A stretch of 64,000 bases of DNA from Neoroseomonas terrae (lineage in GTDB: Bacteria; Pseudomonadota; Alphaproteobacteria; Acetobacterales; Acetobacteraceae), in the NCBI RefSeq assembly GCF_018129025.1, contig NZ_JAAEDI010000018.1, positions 1-64,000 of the forward strand, in the 5' to 3' direction. A program made the position numbers and the translations under genes. Positions within the stretch are counted from its first letter, which is position 1. Each line of letters starts with the position of its first letter. Positions 15,239-21,800 of this stretch are shown here, piece by piece. The notes beneath the pieces are model-generated. The model ran no database searches. It saw only the letters and a program-made list of their open reading frames with translations, and was not told the DNA's origin.

Positions 15239-15267
15239 GCTAATCCAGGTGACCTGTAGCGTGTCAA
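15239..15267 (-). promoter_or_regulatory. Leftward early promoter with operator in the spacer
   Basis: On the minus strand a perfect -35 TTGACA (15267-15262) is followed by a 16-17 bp spacer that contains the operator palindrome (15256-15246) and a weak -10 GATTAG/ATTAGC. Repressor bound here would block RNA polymerase. The expected start site lies within about 10 bases of the Cro-like ATG, so the mRNA leader is very short. Confidence 0.7.
15246..15256. promoter_or_regulatory. Operator site 1, perfect palindrome CAGGTGACCTG
   Basis: This 11-bp palindrome (CAGGT/ACCTG around a central G) lies between the -35 and -10 of the leftward promoter. The same sequence recurs perfectly twice at the rightward promoter and nearly perfectly at 15290. 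That distribution fits the binding site of the adjacent repressor. Confidence 0.75.
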
Positions 15268-15280
15268 GCGGAGGACTGTG

Positions 15281-15652
15281 ATGACCCTACAGGTGACCGG
15301 CGCGATCATTCGCGTGATGTCGATCCCAGAACGCCCCAGCGATGCCGTGGATGGTGCCGCGACCAGGCTGCGCGCAGCCCGTGAGGTGCTAGGTGTTCAG
15401 CAACAGGACATGGCTCGCGCCTGCGGCGCCGAGCCCCAGCGCTGGAGCAACTGGGAGAGCGCGCGGCATCTGCCCGACGCCCTGGTGATGGTGCGCGCGC
15501 ACCAGCTCTACGGCATCTCGCTCGACTGGGTGTATGCAGCGGACCCTAAGAACCTGCCGGGCCGCCTGCTCGATGGGCTACGCGCCCGATTTCCCGAGCT
15601 TCTCGGCCTGCCACCCTTGGAGCGCGACCGTCGAAGCTCGGACGCCGCTTAG
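15281..15652 (+). CDS. Phage repressor (XRE-type helix-turn-helix, no peptidase domain)
   Basis: This 123-residue protein has an XRE domain from about residue 25: 'RLRAAREVLGVQQQDMARAC' then 'EPQRWSNWESARHLPDALVM' and 'HQLYGISLDWVYA'. It is divergent from the Cro-like gene and flanked by the operators, so it is the likely lysogeny repressor. It has no C-terminal S24/LexA-like domain, so induction cannot use RecA-stimulated self-cleavage of this protein. A GGAGGA sequence 6 nt before ATG 15281 supports this start; operator-like site 2 then falls inside codons 4-7. ATG 15317 is the alternative. Confidence 0.75.
   Translation: MTLQVTGAIIRVMSIPERPSDAVDGAATRLRAAREVLGVQQQDMARACGAEPQRWSNWESARHLPDALVMVRAHQLYGISLDWVYAADPKNLPGRLLDGLRARFPELLGLPPLERDRRSSDAA
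15290..15300. promoter_or_regulatory. Operator site 2, one mismatch (CAGGTGACCGG)
   Basis: This sequence differs by one base from the perfect operator palindrome and lies just inside the repressor reading frame, 44 bp from operator 1. Such placement could allow autoregulation of the repressor gene. Confidence 0.5.
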
Positions 15653-16086
15653 CCTCGAAGGGTGCGCCGGCGACTGGGCGTCGGACGGTCACGCTCGAAG
15701 ACCCGGTCGAATTCTTCCAACTGCGGTGAGTTAGACCAGTCCCCGCATTGAGCAGTGGTCGGCATCGGCCAGTAATGCGATGCCGCGAACAGATTATAAA
15801 CGCCGACATAATAGGCGTGCATGACGTTCTTCACCCCATTGTCGTGGGGCGTTGCCTCGATCTCTGCCGTTAATTGTCGGCGATAGGCCGCCTCCACTAC
15901 GGCGCGCCAGTTGCCGTCGCGGATACCGCAAAACACGATACTTGCGAGAGATCGCGGAACGACCAGCGTCCTGAGGAACGGTGCGGCATCAATATCGTAG
16001 ACGCCCGTCGCATTTGACGCGCTGCCCTGCGCCATACACGCGCAACTTGCCAGCAATCCGCCAGATACAACGAGTGTTCGCAACAT
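15649..16086 (-). CDS. Predicted lipoprotein or secreted moron in the immunity region
   Basis: This 145-residue protein starts with 'MLRTLVVSGGLLASCACMAQ'. LASC fits a lipobox with Cys15 as lipid-attachment site; a standard cleavage near AQG is the alternative. The mature part has conserved-looking 'IVFCGIRDGNWRAVVEAAYR' and C-terminal 'AASHYWPMPTTAQCGDW'. The gene is visibly less GC-rich than its neighbours, runs against both flanking repressor and early genes, and slightly overlaps the repressor 3' end. A lysogeny-expressed cargo gene is likely, perhaps for superinfection exclusion, but no family is recognised. Confidence 0.65.
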   Translation of the reverse strand: MLRTLVVSGGLLASCACMAQGSASNATGVYDIDAAPFLRTLVVPRSLASIVFCGIRDGNWRAVVEAAYRRQLTAEIEATPHDNGVKNVMHAYYVGVYNLFAASHYWPMPTTAQCGDWSNSPQLEEFDRVFERDRPTPSRRRTLRG

Positions 16087-16174
16087 TTGCTCACCCTATC
16101 GCGAGCATTTCTTGCAAGCCAGCATGCCAGCTTCCTGACGGCCTCGCCGGACTACAAGCCCTGAAGCATCAATA

Positions 16175-16185
16175 CAGGTGACCTG
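16175..16185. promoter_or_regulatory. Operator site 3, perfect palindrome CAGGTGACCTG
   Basis: This perfect copy sits 32 bp (about three helical turns) upstream of operator 4. The two share the longer context ATACAGGTGACCTGAATT. It is upstream of the rightward operon and of the lipoprotein gene, and could affect both. Confidence 0.75.
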
Positions 16186-16196
16186 AATTTTCTCGC

Positions 16197-16224
16197 TTGC
16201 GTGATACAGGTGACCTGAATTAGC
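16197..16224 (+). promoter_or_regulatory. Rightward early promoter (twin of the leftward promoter)
   Basis: TTGCGT (16197-16202) and ATTAGC (16219-16224) bracket operator 4. The 20-base core from ACAGGT to ATTAGCG matches the leftward promoter with only two differences, in the opposite orientation about 950 bp away. The two promoters therefore behave as a duplicated divergent pair. The -10 box is weak by eye. Confidence 0.6.
16207..16217. promoter_or_regulatory. Operator site 4, perfect palindrome CAGGTGACCTG
   Basis: This perfect copy of the operator lies inside the spacer of the rightward promoter, the same geometry as operator 1 in the leftward promoter. Confidence 0.75.
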
Positions 16225-16256
16225 GTCGTTCCGCCCTCAAGGAGGGGGGACGAACG

Positions 16257-16505
16257 ATGCTCTCCAACCAGCTCGACAGTTACGCCGGGCATTTCAACGA
16301 TTGGGCCAAGCAGGGCGGCATCCAGATGGACGCGCGCCTCTGCTCGGTCCTGACCAGCAACTTCCGGGAGATGGCCGACCAGGCGCGTCGCCTGGAAGGG
16401 CAGCCCGTGCCCGACGCCCAGCGCCCGCTGCCGCCCGGCGTGGTGCGCCTGGCCGACTTCCGGCCGACCGTCGCGGTCGGCGGTGATGGGGGCCGTGCCG
16501 CCTGA
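16257..16505 (+). CDS. First gene of the rightward phage operon, unknown function
   Basis: This 82-residue protein is helical in its first half ('MLSNQLDSYAGHFNDWAKQG', 'TSNFREMADQARRLEGQ') with a Pro-rich middle and a C-terminal 'GVVRLADFRP'. A strong GGAGGGGGG precedes ATG 16257. It is the first gene under the repressed rightward promoter. No family recognised. Confidence 0.6.
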   Translation: MLSNQLDSYAGHFNDWAKQGGIQMDARLCSVLTSNFREMADQARRLEGQPVPDAQRPLPPGVVRLADFRPTVAVGGDGGRAA

Positions 16506-16720
16506 TGGACGGCATGAGCACCTATCCGCGCAGCGACGCGGATGCCCGCTACACCCTGGCTCGCCTCAGCGAGCTGCTGCCGATGGCCCAGCAGGCGCTG
16601 CTGACCCTCGGCGTCGACACCACCATCGCCACATCGATCGGCCAGGAAGCCACCGCGCTGCGGCAGGAGATCATTGCCGTGCGCGAGGCCCTGCCCGAAA
16701 GCAGGAGTGTCCTTGGATGA
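16505..16720 (+). CDS. Small helical phage protein, unknown function
   Basis: This 71-residue protein is mostly helical ('YTLARLSELLPMAQQALLTL', 'ATALRQEIIAVREALPES'). Its ATG overlaps the previous stop as TGATG. Part of the repressor-controlled run of small genes. Confidence 0.55.
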   Translation: MDGMSTYPRSDADARYTLARLSELLPMAQQALLTLGVDTTIATSIGQEATALRQEIIAVREALPESRSVLG

Positions 16721-16887
16721 AGAAGCCCACGAAGGCGCAGGCGACTGCGCAGATGCAGGCGCACCGCCAGCTGATCGCCACCGCCACCAAGGTTGTCGCG
16801 GAGATCGACCGCCTGGCGCTGGTCTGCGACGGAGTGGAGGATCTGCGCCGCGCGATCACGGACGCGGAAGCGGTGACCGCGGCATGA
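16717..16887 (+). CDS. Very small helical phage protein
   Basis: This 56-residue gene runs from ATG 16717 (ATGA overlap with the previous gene) to a TGA overlapping the next ATG. It reads 'MKKPTKAQATAQMQAHRQLI' then 'ATKVVAEIDRLALVCDGVED'. Coupling at both ends and a basic helical composition support it. Function unknown. Confidence 0.55.
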   Translation: MKKPTKAQATAQMQAHRQLIATATKVVAEIDRLALVCDGVEDLRRAITDAEAVTAA

Positions 16888-17339
16888 GCTGGGACGAGAT
16901 CGAACAGGCCGCGTCCAAACCCACGACCGGGCCGGCTTCGCTATGCAGCGTCAGCCTCAAGGCAGCACGTGGCGGCATGCAGAAGCTCGTCGTCACGCTC
17001 GCCGCCGAGGTGCTGGCGGAGCTGGGATGGGCCTCCGACCAGAGCGTCACGCTCGCGGTCGGCCGTGGCGATGAAGCCGGCTTCGTCCAGCTGCGGGTCC
17101 GGGAAATGGGGGTTCGCCTCCGGCCCATCGGTCGCAGCACCTACCGCACCGTCGCGCTCCGCGTGCCCGACGATATGGCCCGCTGGGAAGCGCCCAAGAA
17201 GGCGGCCAGCCACCAGGTGGTGCGCGTTCGGGGCGAGGTGTGCTGCTTGTTGATCACCCTGCCATGGGATCTGTCAGGCGATCCTGAGGGCGCAGATGAG
17301 GACGAGGCCACGGCCGAAGAGGAGGCGGCAGCGGCATGA
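16884..17339 (+). CDS. Conserved prophage protein with AbrB-like beta region, unknown function
   Basis: This 151-residue protein has 'LVVTLAAEVLAELGWASDQS' followed by 'VTLAVGRGDEAGFVQLRVRE', a pattern of short beta strands around 'LGW.....V.V..G' that recalls AbrB/SpoVT-type folds and recurs in alphaproteobacterial prophages. The C-terminus is acidic (EGADEDEATAEEEAAAA). It may bind DNA or another protein; I cannot assign a function. Confidence 0.6.
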   Translation: MSWDEIEQAASKPTTGPASLCSVSLKAARGGMQKLVVTLAAEVLAELGWASDQSVTLAVGRGDEAGFVQLRVREMGVRLRPIGRSTYRTVALRVPDDMARWEAPKKAASHQVVRVRGEVCCLLITLPWDLSGDPEGADEDEATAEEEAAAA

Positions 17340-17647
17340 ACCAGGTGCATGAAAGCCTGCTGCAGGCTGTCCGCGAGGGTATGGACCTGAATGTCCGGCA
17401 GATCGTCGTGCTGCTGGAACTGGCCGCGGCCAAGGGCCCGCTGTCCGTCCGCGGGCTGGCGCATCACCTGCAGGTGTCGAAGCCTGCCATCACCCGCGCC
17501 ATCGATCGCCTTGAGACGCTTGGCCTCGCGATCCGCCCCGTGAACCCGGCGGATCAGCGGGACAGGCTGCTGCAGCCCACCGAGAAGGGGCGCGAGCAGG
17601 CGCGGCAGCTGTCCAATGCCGCCGCCCCGCTCGCGAGGGCTGCGTGA
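17336..17647 (+). CDS. MarR-family transcriptional regulator encoded by the prophage
   Basis: This 103-residue winged helix-turn-helix has 'LNVRQIVVLLELAAAKGPLS', 'LAHHLQVSKPAITRAIDRLE' (recognition helix) and 'DQRDRLLQPTEKGREQARQL' (wing). The spacing matches MarR proteins, but it lacks much of the N-terminal dimerisation helix and is shorter than the usual 140-150 residues. Its place in the rightward operon suggests control of lysogenic genes. Confidence 0.75.
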   Translation: MNQVHESLLQAVREGMDLNVRQIVVLLELAAAKGPLSVRGLAHHLQVSKPAITRAIDRLETLGLAIRPVNPADQRDRLLQPTEKGREQARQLSNAAAPLARAA

Positions 17648-17760
17648 TGTGGCTCGGCCGCGTCTTGCCCTGCGGGGTGCTGATCCTTGGCAGCTCTGCG
17701 CTGCTGTGGGTCGGCGCCTACATGCTCGGCGGCCTGCTGCTCGACATGGTGCAGCTGTGA
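17647..17760 (+). CDS. 37-residue membrane peptide
   Basis: ATG 17647 overlaps the MarR stop (TGATG) and the TGA at 17760 overlaps the next GTG. The peptide is essentially one hydrophobic helix ('VLILGSSALLWVGAYMLGGL'). It is too short for homology; coupling at both ends is the support. Confidence 0.5.
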   Translation: MWLGRVLPCGVLILGSSALLWVGAYMLGGLLLDMVQL

Positions 17761-18026
17761 ACGCCTTCGCCGAGAAGGCGCGCCTCTGGCAGCCGGAGCA
17801 GGTGGCGGATCGGCTGGCGCTGTCGCCGGCCGCCTTCGCCGCGCGGCGCCGGCGCCTCGAGGATGAGCACGGCTTTCCGGGGCCCGTGCCGGGGCTGGGC
17901 CGCCGCTGGAACCCGGCGGCGGTCGAAGCGTGGCTAGCGCGGCAGGCCGGAGGAATTCCGGATTCACAGCCGGAGACACCGGAAGACATCCTGATCAGCC
18001 GCGCGCGGGCGATGGCGGTTAGCTGA
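17757..18026 (+). CDS. Excisionase/AlpA-like DNA-binding protein
   Basis: This 89-residue protein begins at GTG 17757 (GTGA overlap). 'QPEQVADRLALSPAAFAARR' and 'FPGPVPGLGRRWNPAAVEAW' fit the winged helix-turn-helix of MerR/AlpA/Xis-type proteins ('...PxPxxxGRxWxxxxVxxW'). Position just upstream of the integrase makes it the best candidate for the recombination directionality factor. The call is inferred from pattern and context. Confidence 0.65.
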   Translation: MNAFAEKARLWQPEQVADRLALSPAAFAARRRRLEDEHGFPGPVPGLGRRWNPAAVEAWLARQAGGIPDSQPETPEDILISRARAMAVS

Positions 18027-18201
18027 TCCAGTGAAGAAGGGCCCAGTAAATGGGCCAAATCGTCGACAGGAAGCCGTTGACTGGCACCGCGATGAGCCAG
18101 TTCCACGCGTTGTATGGGTAATCATCGAAGAACGTCAGATAGAGGAAAGTGGCGCAGGAGGCTGCGAAGTACAGCAGCGCCACCGGTTGAGCACGATCCA
18201 T
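18019..18201 (-). CDS. Small two-helix membrane protein inserted between xis-like and int genes
   Basis: This 60-residue protein has two hydrophobic helices ('PVALLYFAASCATFLYLTFF' and 'WLIAVPVNGFLSTIWPIYWA') separated by 'DDYPYNAWN'. GGGAGGTC precedes ATG 18201. Related short proteins with WNWxIAxPVN...IWPIYW occur in other alphaproteobacteria, but no function is known to me. It runs against its neighbours, overlaps the end of the previous gene by 8 bp and is less GC-rich, so it may be another cargo gene. Confidence 0.6.
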   Translation of the reverse strand: MDRAQPVALLYFAASCATFLYLTFFDDYPYNAWNWLIAVPVNGFLSTIWPIYWALLHWIS

Positions 18202-18253
18202 TGCGACCTCCCGACTACGTGAGGCACGGTATCTCAGGGAGATCAAGGCTGTC

Positions 18254-19480
18254 ATGGCGAAGCTGAAGATCCGCCACCTGGTGGCGAAGGCGCTCAAGGG
18301 CGGCAACAAGCTCTATTACTGGCAGCCCCCTGCTGCGCTGCGCGCGGAGGGCTGGAAGGCGGAGCGCCTGCCGGACGATCGGCTAGCTGCGATCGCGCGC
18401 GCCGAGGTGCTGAACGCGGATCTTGATGCCTGGCGCAAGGGCGAGGTCGCGCTGTTGGCGCCGTCGACCGCGAAGGCCCGCACGAAGAAGGCCGCACCCG
18501 GCACTGTCGCCGCGCTGCGCATCGACTACGAAGCCAGCCGTTGGTGGACGAAGCTCGCCCCGAAGACGCGCAAGCAATACGAATGGGCGCTCGACGCGAT
18601 CGAGGATTGGGCCGGCGACCAGCCAGCGCGCGGCATCACGCCGCCGGCGGTGCAAGCCTTCTACGAAATGATGCTGCGCCGGGTGGAGACGCAAGGCCGC
18701 AAGCGCGTCGTCATCGAGACGCCGGCGAAGGCTGCGGCCGCGGTGCGTGTGCTGCGCCTGTTCCTCGCAGCCGGATCGCGCCTCGGCTACCTGCCGCCTG
18801 ACAGCAATCCTGCTGCGCAGCCTGGCATCAGCCTGCGCCGCGCGCGGGAGCCGGTGCTGTGGAAGCCGGAGCACGTGCGGCAGATGGCGGCCGTCGCCGA
18901 TCGGCTGAGCTGGCGCAGCGTCGGCACCGCCATCCTGCTGAATGAATGGATCGGGCAGCGCGAGGCGGACGTGCTGAAGCTGCCGCCATGGAAGGTTTCG
19001 GCCGAGGCGCTGCTGATCCAGCAGGGCAAGACGCGGCGCTGGGTGTCACTGCCGATCCACCTGGTGCCGCAGCTGGTCGAGCGGGTGAAGGGCGAGACGG
19101 AGCGGCCAGGTGCGGTGCAGTCCCTGACGCATCTGCTCGTCCATGAGGGCACCGGGCAGGAGTGGAACGAGCACACCTTCCGGCACGTCTTCGCCGAGGT
19201 CCGCGCCGCCGCCGTCGCCGGGATGCCGGCCGAGGGCGAGGCGCCGGCGATCGAGCCGATGCCGAGCTGCGCCGATCTTCGCTTCATGGAGCTGCGGCAC
19301 ACCGCGGTGACGCGGCTGCACGAAGCCGGGGTGGATGACCTTGGCATCGCCGGCATCACCGGACACACGCCAGGCAGCGTGAAGGCTATCCTGGCGCGGC
19401 ACTACATCATCCGCACCGCGAAGGCGGCGGAGGGGGCGTTCAGGAAGCGTCTGGCGGCGGAAGGTAACGACGCCTCATGA
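18254..19480 (+). CDS. int: Tyrosine-type phage integrase
   Basis: This 408-residue site-specific recombinase has a SAM-like core-binding domain at about residues 90-180 and a catalytic domain with R236 (GQREAD), K259 (QGKTRR), R348-H349 (ELRHT), H371 (GHTPGS) and the nucleophile Y384 (ARHYI). The usual HxxR begins with Glu or Met here rather than His, a tolerated variation. It lies about 1 kb from the 3' end of tRNA-Lys, the probable attachment site. The start ATG 18254 has only a weak AAGG upstream. Confidence 0.92.
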   Translation: MAKLKIRHLVAKALKGGNKLYYWQPPAALRAEGWKAERLPDDRLAAIARAEVLNADLDAWRKGEVALLAPSTAKARTKKAAPGTVAALRIDYEASRWWTKLAPKTRKQYEWALDAIEDWAGDQPARGITPPAVQAFYEMMLRRVETQGRKRVVIETPAKAAAAVRVLRLFLAAGSRLGYLPPDSNPAAQPGISLRRAREPVLWKPEHVRQMAAVADRLSWRSVGTAILLNEWIGQREADVLKLPPWKVSAEALLIQQGKTRRWVSLPIHLVPQLVERVKGETERPGAVQSLTHLLVHEGTGQEWNEHTFRHVFAEVRAAAVAGMPAEGEAPAIEPMPSCADLRFMELRHTAVTRLHEAGVDDLGIAGITGHTPGSVKAILARHYIIRTAKAAEGAFRKRLAAEGNDAS

Positions 19481-19586
19481 GTGCGAATGTCGCTTGATCA
19501 GGGTCCGGAGGCGCGGCAAGACTAGGGTGGAAGCGGCAAGCTCGCGCCTGCCGCCTCCGGTCGATCTGAAGGGTGGCCTGGAAGCC

Positions 19587-19703
19587 TTACTTCCCCTTCT
19601 TGATCGTCTCGACGATGTGCGTCGACGGCTTATTGGTCGCCGTCTTCACCGTCGTGAACTGACCGTTTCCGGCATTTCTGCCGATCGTGGTCGTAGTAGC
19701 CAT
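19587..19703 (-). CDS. 38-residue conserved small protein
   Basis: The gene reads from ATG 19703 to TAA 19587: 'MATTTTIGRNAGNGQFTTVK' followed by 'TATNKPSTHIVETIKKGK'. This 'GRNAxxGQFxxVxxAxxxPxTxxVETIK' pattern occurs in many tiny alphaproteobacterial proteins of unknown role. GGGGGTGAT lies 9 nt before the ATG and is part of a long hairpin that could mask it. Confidence 0.6.
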   Translation of the reverse strand: MATTTTIGRNAGNGQFTTVKTATNKPSTHIVETIKKGK

Positions 19704-19712
19704 GCTTCATCA

Positions 19713-19759
19713 CCCCCTCTCAGGACACGGTGCGTCAACACCGGTGTCCTCAGAGGGGG
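19713..19759. other. Long inverted repeat in the 5' leader of the 38-residue gene
   Basis: The arms CCCCCTCTCAGGACACGGTG and CACCGGTGTCCTCAGAGGGG(G) form about 19 base pairs with one C-C mismatch, one bulge and a six-base loop. No T tract follows on either strand, so it is not a typical terminator. On the minus strand the outer GGGGG is the Shine-Dalgarno sequence of the small gene, so the folded RNA would hide it. Confidence 0.65.
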
Positions 19760-19879
19760 CTGTTGCCTAACCATTCCAATTTACGCGCCTTGGCCCGAGT
19801 CGGGGGAGTCTTTTTGGACGACGCCCCGTCGCCCACGCCGGACTCGACGCCAAGAACGAACTGTGAACATTCTTAGCCA

Positions 19880-20398
19880 ATGGATCAGGACCCACAGGCG
19901 CCAGCGGCCATCGATCGCGCAGTTATCACCGCGATGGAAGACCTTGTCCGGAACGCCATCAATCAGCGCGCAGCATCGGTCGACGAAGCTGCCGCCCTCG
20001 CTGAAGGCTACTGCTTCGCTCGCTATCCTGCCCTGCCCGCGACGACGCTGCGCGACGCCGTGGACCACGTGCTGATGACGCTGCAGATCATGCGCGCTGC
20101 GCCCCTGACGATTGATCGGGACGGGCAGGAGTTGCGCGAGATGGATGACATCACGCTCACCCGACACCTGTCGTACATGCTGCGGTTCAGTGAGACAGGG
20201 CGCCCGCTGAGTGCTCGGCACATCGGGGTGAATGGCGATGCGACGCCCGCTGCGGCTTGGCAGCTGGTGCATCACATGCGAGCCCGCGGCTTCGTCATTA
20301 TGGCGCCGACAAGGAGTGCTGGTCGGGGATCGGCCGGCCCTTACGCGCCGAACGCGCCGGAGGCCTATCGGCCGCCGCAGCCGAGGTCTCAGAGATAG
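19880..20398 (+). CDS. Hypothetical protein at the prophage edge
   Basis: This 172-residue protein is helical in its first 60 residues ('AVITAMEDLVRNAINQRAAS') and has 'LTRHLSYMLRFSETGRPLSA' and 'VHHMRARGFVIMAPTRSAG' later. Codon usage is plausible but no clear Shine-Dalgarno precedes ATG 19880. It is the last gene before the tRNA attachment site. No family recognised. Confidence 0.5.
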   Translation: MDQDPQAPAAIDRAVITAMEDLVRNAINQRAASVDEAAALAEGYCFARYPALPATTLRDAVDHVLMTLQIMRAAPLTIDRDGQELREMDDITLTRHLSYMLRFSETGRPLSARHIGVNGDATPAAAWQLVHHMRARGFVIMAPTRSAGRGSAGPYAPNAPEAYRPPQPRSQR

Positions 20399-20489
20399 CG
20401 TTAGGGGAGGTCGAAAACTTCCAACTCAGGGGCAGTTGGAATTCCAACTCTGTGTTCTAGGGCTGTTCTGTAACAACCCAGGAATTCTT
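20399..20489. other. Right prophage end with TTCCAACTC repeats and a 14-bp palindrome
   Basis: Two direct TTCCAACTC copies (20419 and 20442) and the perfect palindrome GTTGGAATTCCAAC (20435-20448) lie in the less GC-rich stretch between the last prophage gene and the tRNA 3' end. They could be arm-type integrase or Xis binding sites of the right attachment site. Confidence 0.4.
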
Positions 20490-20565
<76 letters not shown>

Positions 20566-20654
20566 GCCGGGCGCCGTCGTGACCGCCGGCGCCGGGGAGG
20601 CGCTTCATACCCTGCACGGCGACTTTGTCCAGCCCCTTTGCGCGACGGCAGGCG

Positions 20655-21800
20655 CTATTCGCGCATGGGTCCCATCTCGGCGTCCCGATGCACATAGGCC
20701 GACAGCAGCAGACCAAAGCCGACCATCACCGTCAGCATCGCCGACCCGCCATGGCTGATCAGCGGCAACGGCACACCGCCCACGGGGATCGACCCCGTCA
20801 CCATCGCCACGTTTACGAAGACGTAGAGAAAGAAGTTGGTGCCAAGCCCGATCGCCAGCAGGCGCCCGAACTGATGCCGACAGCGGAAGGCCACCAGATA
20901 GCAGAAAACCACGACCAGCAGGAGCATGGTCAGGGTCGTCAGGGCCCCGACCAGGCCGAACTCCTCGGCGATCATGGTGAAAATGAAGTCGGTCTGCTTT
21001 TCAGGCAGGAAGTTCAGGTGGCCTTGCGTACCCTGCAGGAACCCCTTCCCCCAAAGCCCGCCGGACCCGAGCGCGATCTTCGATTGGATGATGTTGTAGC
21101 CCGCGCCGAGCGGATCGCTTTCCGGGTCCAGGAAGGTCGTGATGCGCGCCCGCTGGTAGTCGTGCAGTCGCTCGTAGGCGATGGGCGCGGCGATCGCCGC
21201 AGCCCCGAAGCCGATCGCGAACTTCCACCACCGCATGCCCGCGGCCCAGAACACTGCCGCGCCCACCATGCAGGTGATCAGCGCCGTGCCAAGGTTCGGC
21301 TGCTTGAGGATCAGCCCGACCGGCACCAGCACCGCGATCGCCGGCGGGATGAGGAACAGCGGATTGCCCACCTTCTCCCACGACGCCCGATGGAACCAGG
21401 ATGCGAGGGCGAGGACGAGCATGATCTTCATCAACTCGGACGGCTGGAGCTGGATCGGGCCGATGTCGATCCAGCGCTGCGCCCCCTTGCCGATGTTGCC
21501 GTGCAGCAGCACCAGAACGAGCAGCGCGATACCGCCGAGATATCCGACCCAGGCGAAGCGGGCGATCACCCGGATATCCACCATCGCAATGCCGAGCATC
21601 AGCACAACGCCGAAGCCGAAGCGCAGCGCGTGCTTCTGCGCGTAGGTGTCGGGATTGCCGCTGCCAGCCGACAGCAGCGCCACATAGCCCACCGCCGCCA
21701 CGCCGCAGAGCAGCAGCACGAAGGACCAGGGCACCTGCCAGAACTTCTCGAGGATCCCCGCACCGCGGTCGCGGGTCAGTAGCCGGCGCTCGAAGATCAT
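20655..21800 (-). CDS. rodA: Rod-shape determining SEDS glycosyltransferase RodA
   Basis: This 381-residue inner-membrane protein has about ten hydrophobic helices and the SEDS signatures 'GKGAQRWIDIGPIQLQPSEL', 'LKQPNLGTALI', 'PEKQTDFIFTMIAEEFGLVG' and 'GGVPLPLISHGGSAML'. It polymerises lipid II into glycan strands for lateral wall growth together with PBP2. ATG 21800 overlaps the mrdA stop as ATGA, so I reject the longer 495-codon frame that starts inside mrdA. Last gene of the mre operon, followed by tRNA-Lys. Confidence 0.95.
   Translation of the reverse strand: MIFERRLLTRDRGAGILEKFWQVPWSFVLLLCGVAAVGYVALLSAGSGNPDTYAQKHALRFGFGVVLMLGIAMVDIRVIARFAWVGYLGGIALLVLVLLHGNIGKGAQRWIDIGPIQLQPSELMKIMLVLALASWFHRASWEKVGNPLFLIPPAIAVLVPVGLILKQPNLGTALITCMVGAAVFWAAGMRWWKFAIGFGAAAIAAPIAYERLHDYQRARITTFLDPESDPLGAGYNIIQSKIALGSGGLWGKGFLQGTQGHLNFLPEKQTDFIFTMIAEEFGLVGALTTLTMLLLVVVFCYLVAFRCRHQFGRLLAIGLGTNFFLYVFVNVAMVTGSIPVGGVPLPLISHGGSAMLTVMVGFGLLLSAYVHRDAEMGPMRE

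Noticed and set aside
19494-20075. 193-codon rightward frame after the integrase
   Set aside because: It overlaps the conserved 38-residue gene, the long hairpin and the start of the next gene, and its composition is Arg/Pro-rich noise.
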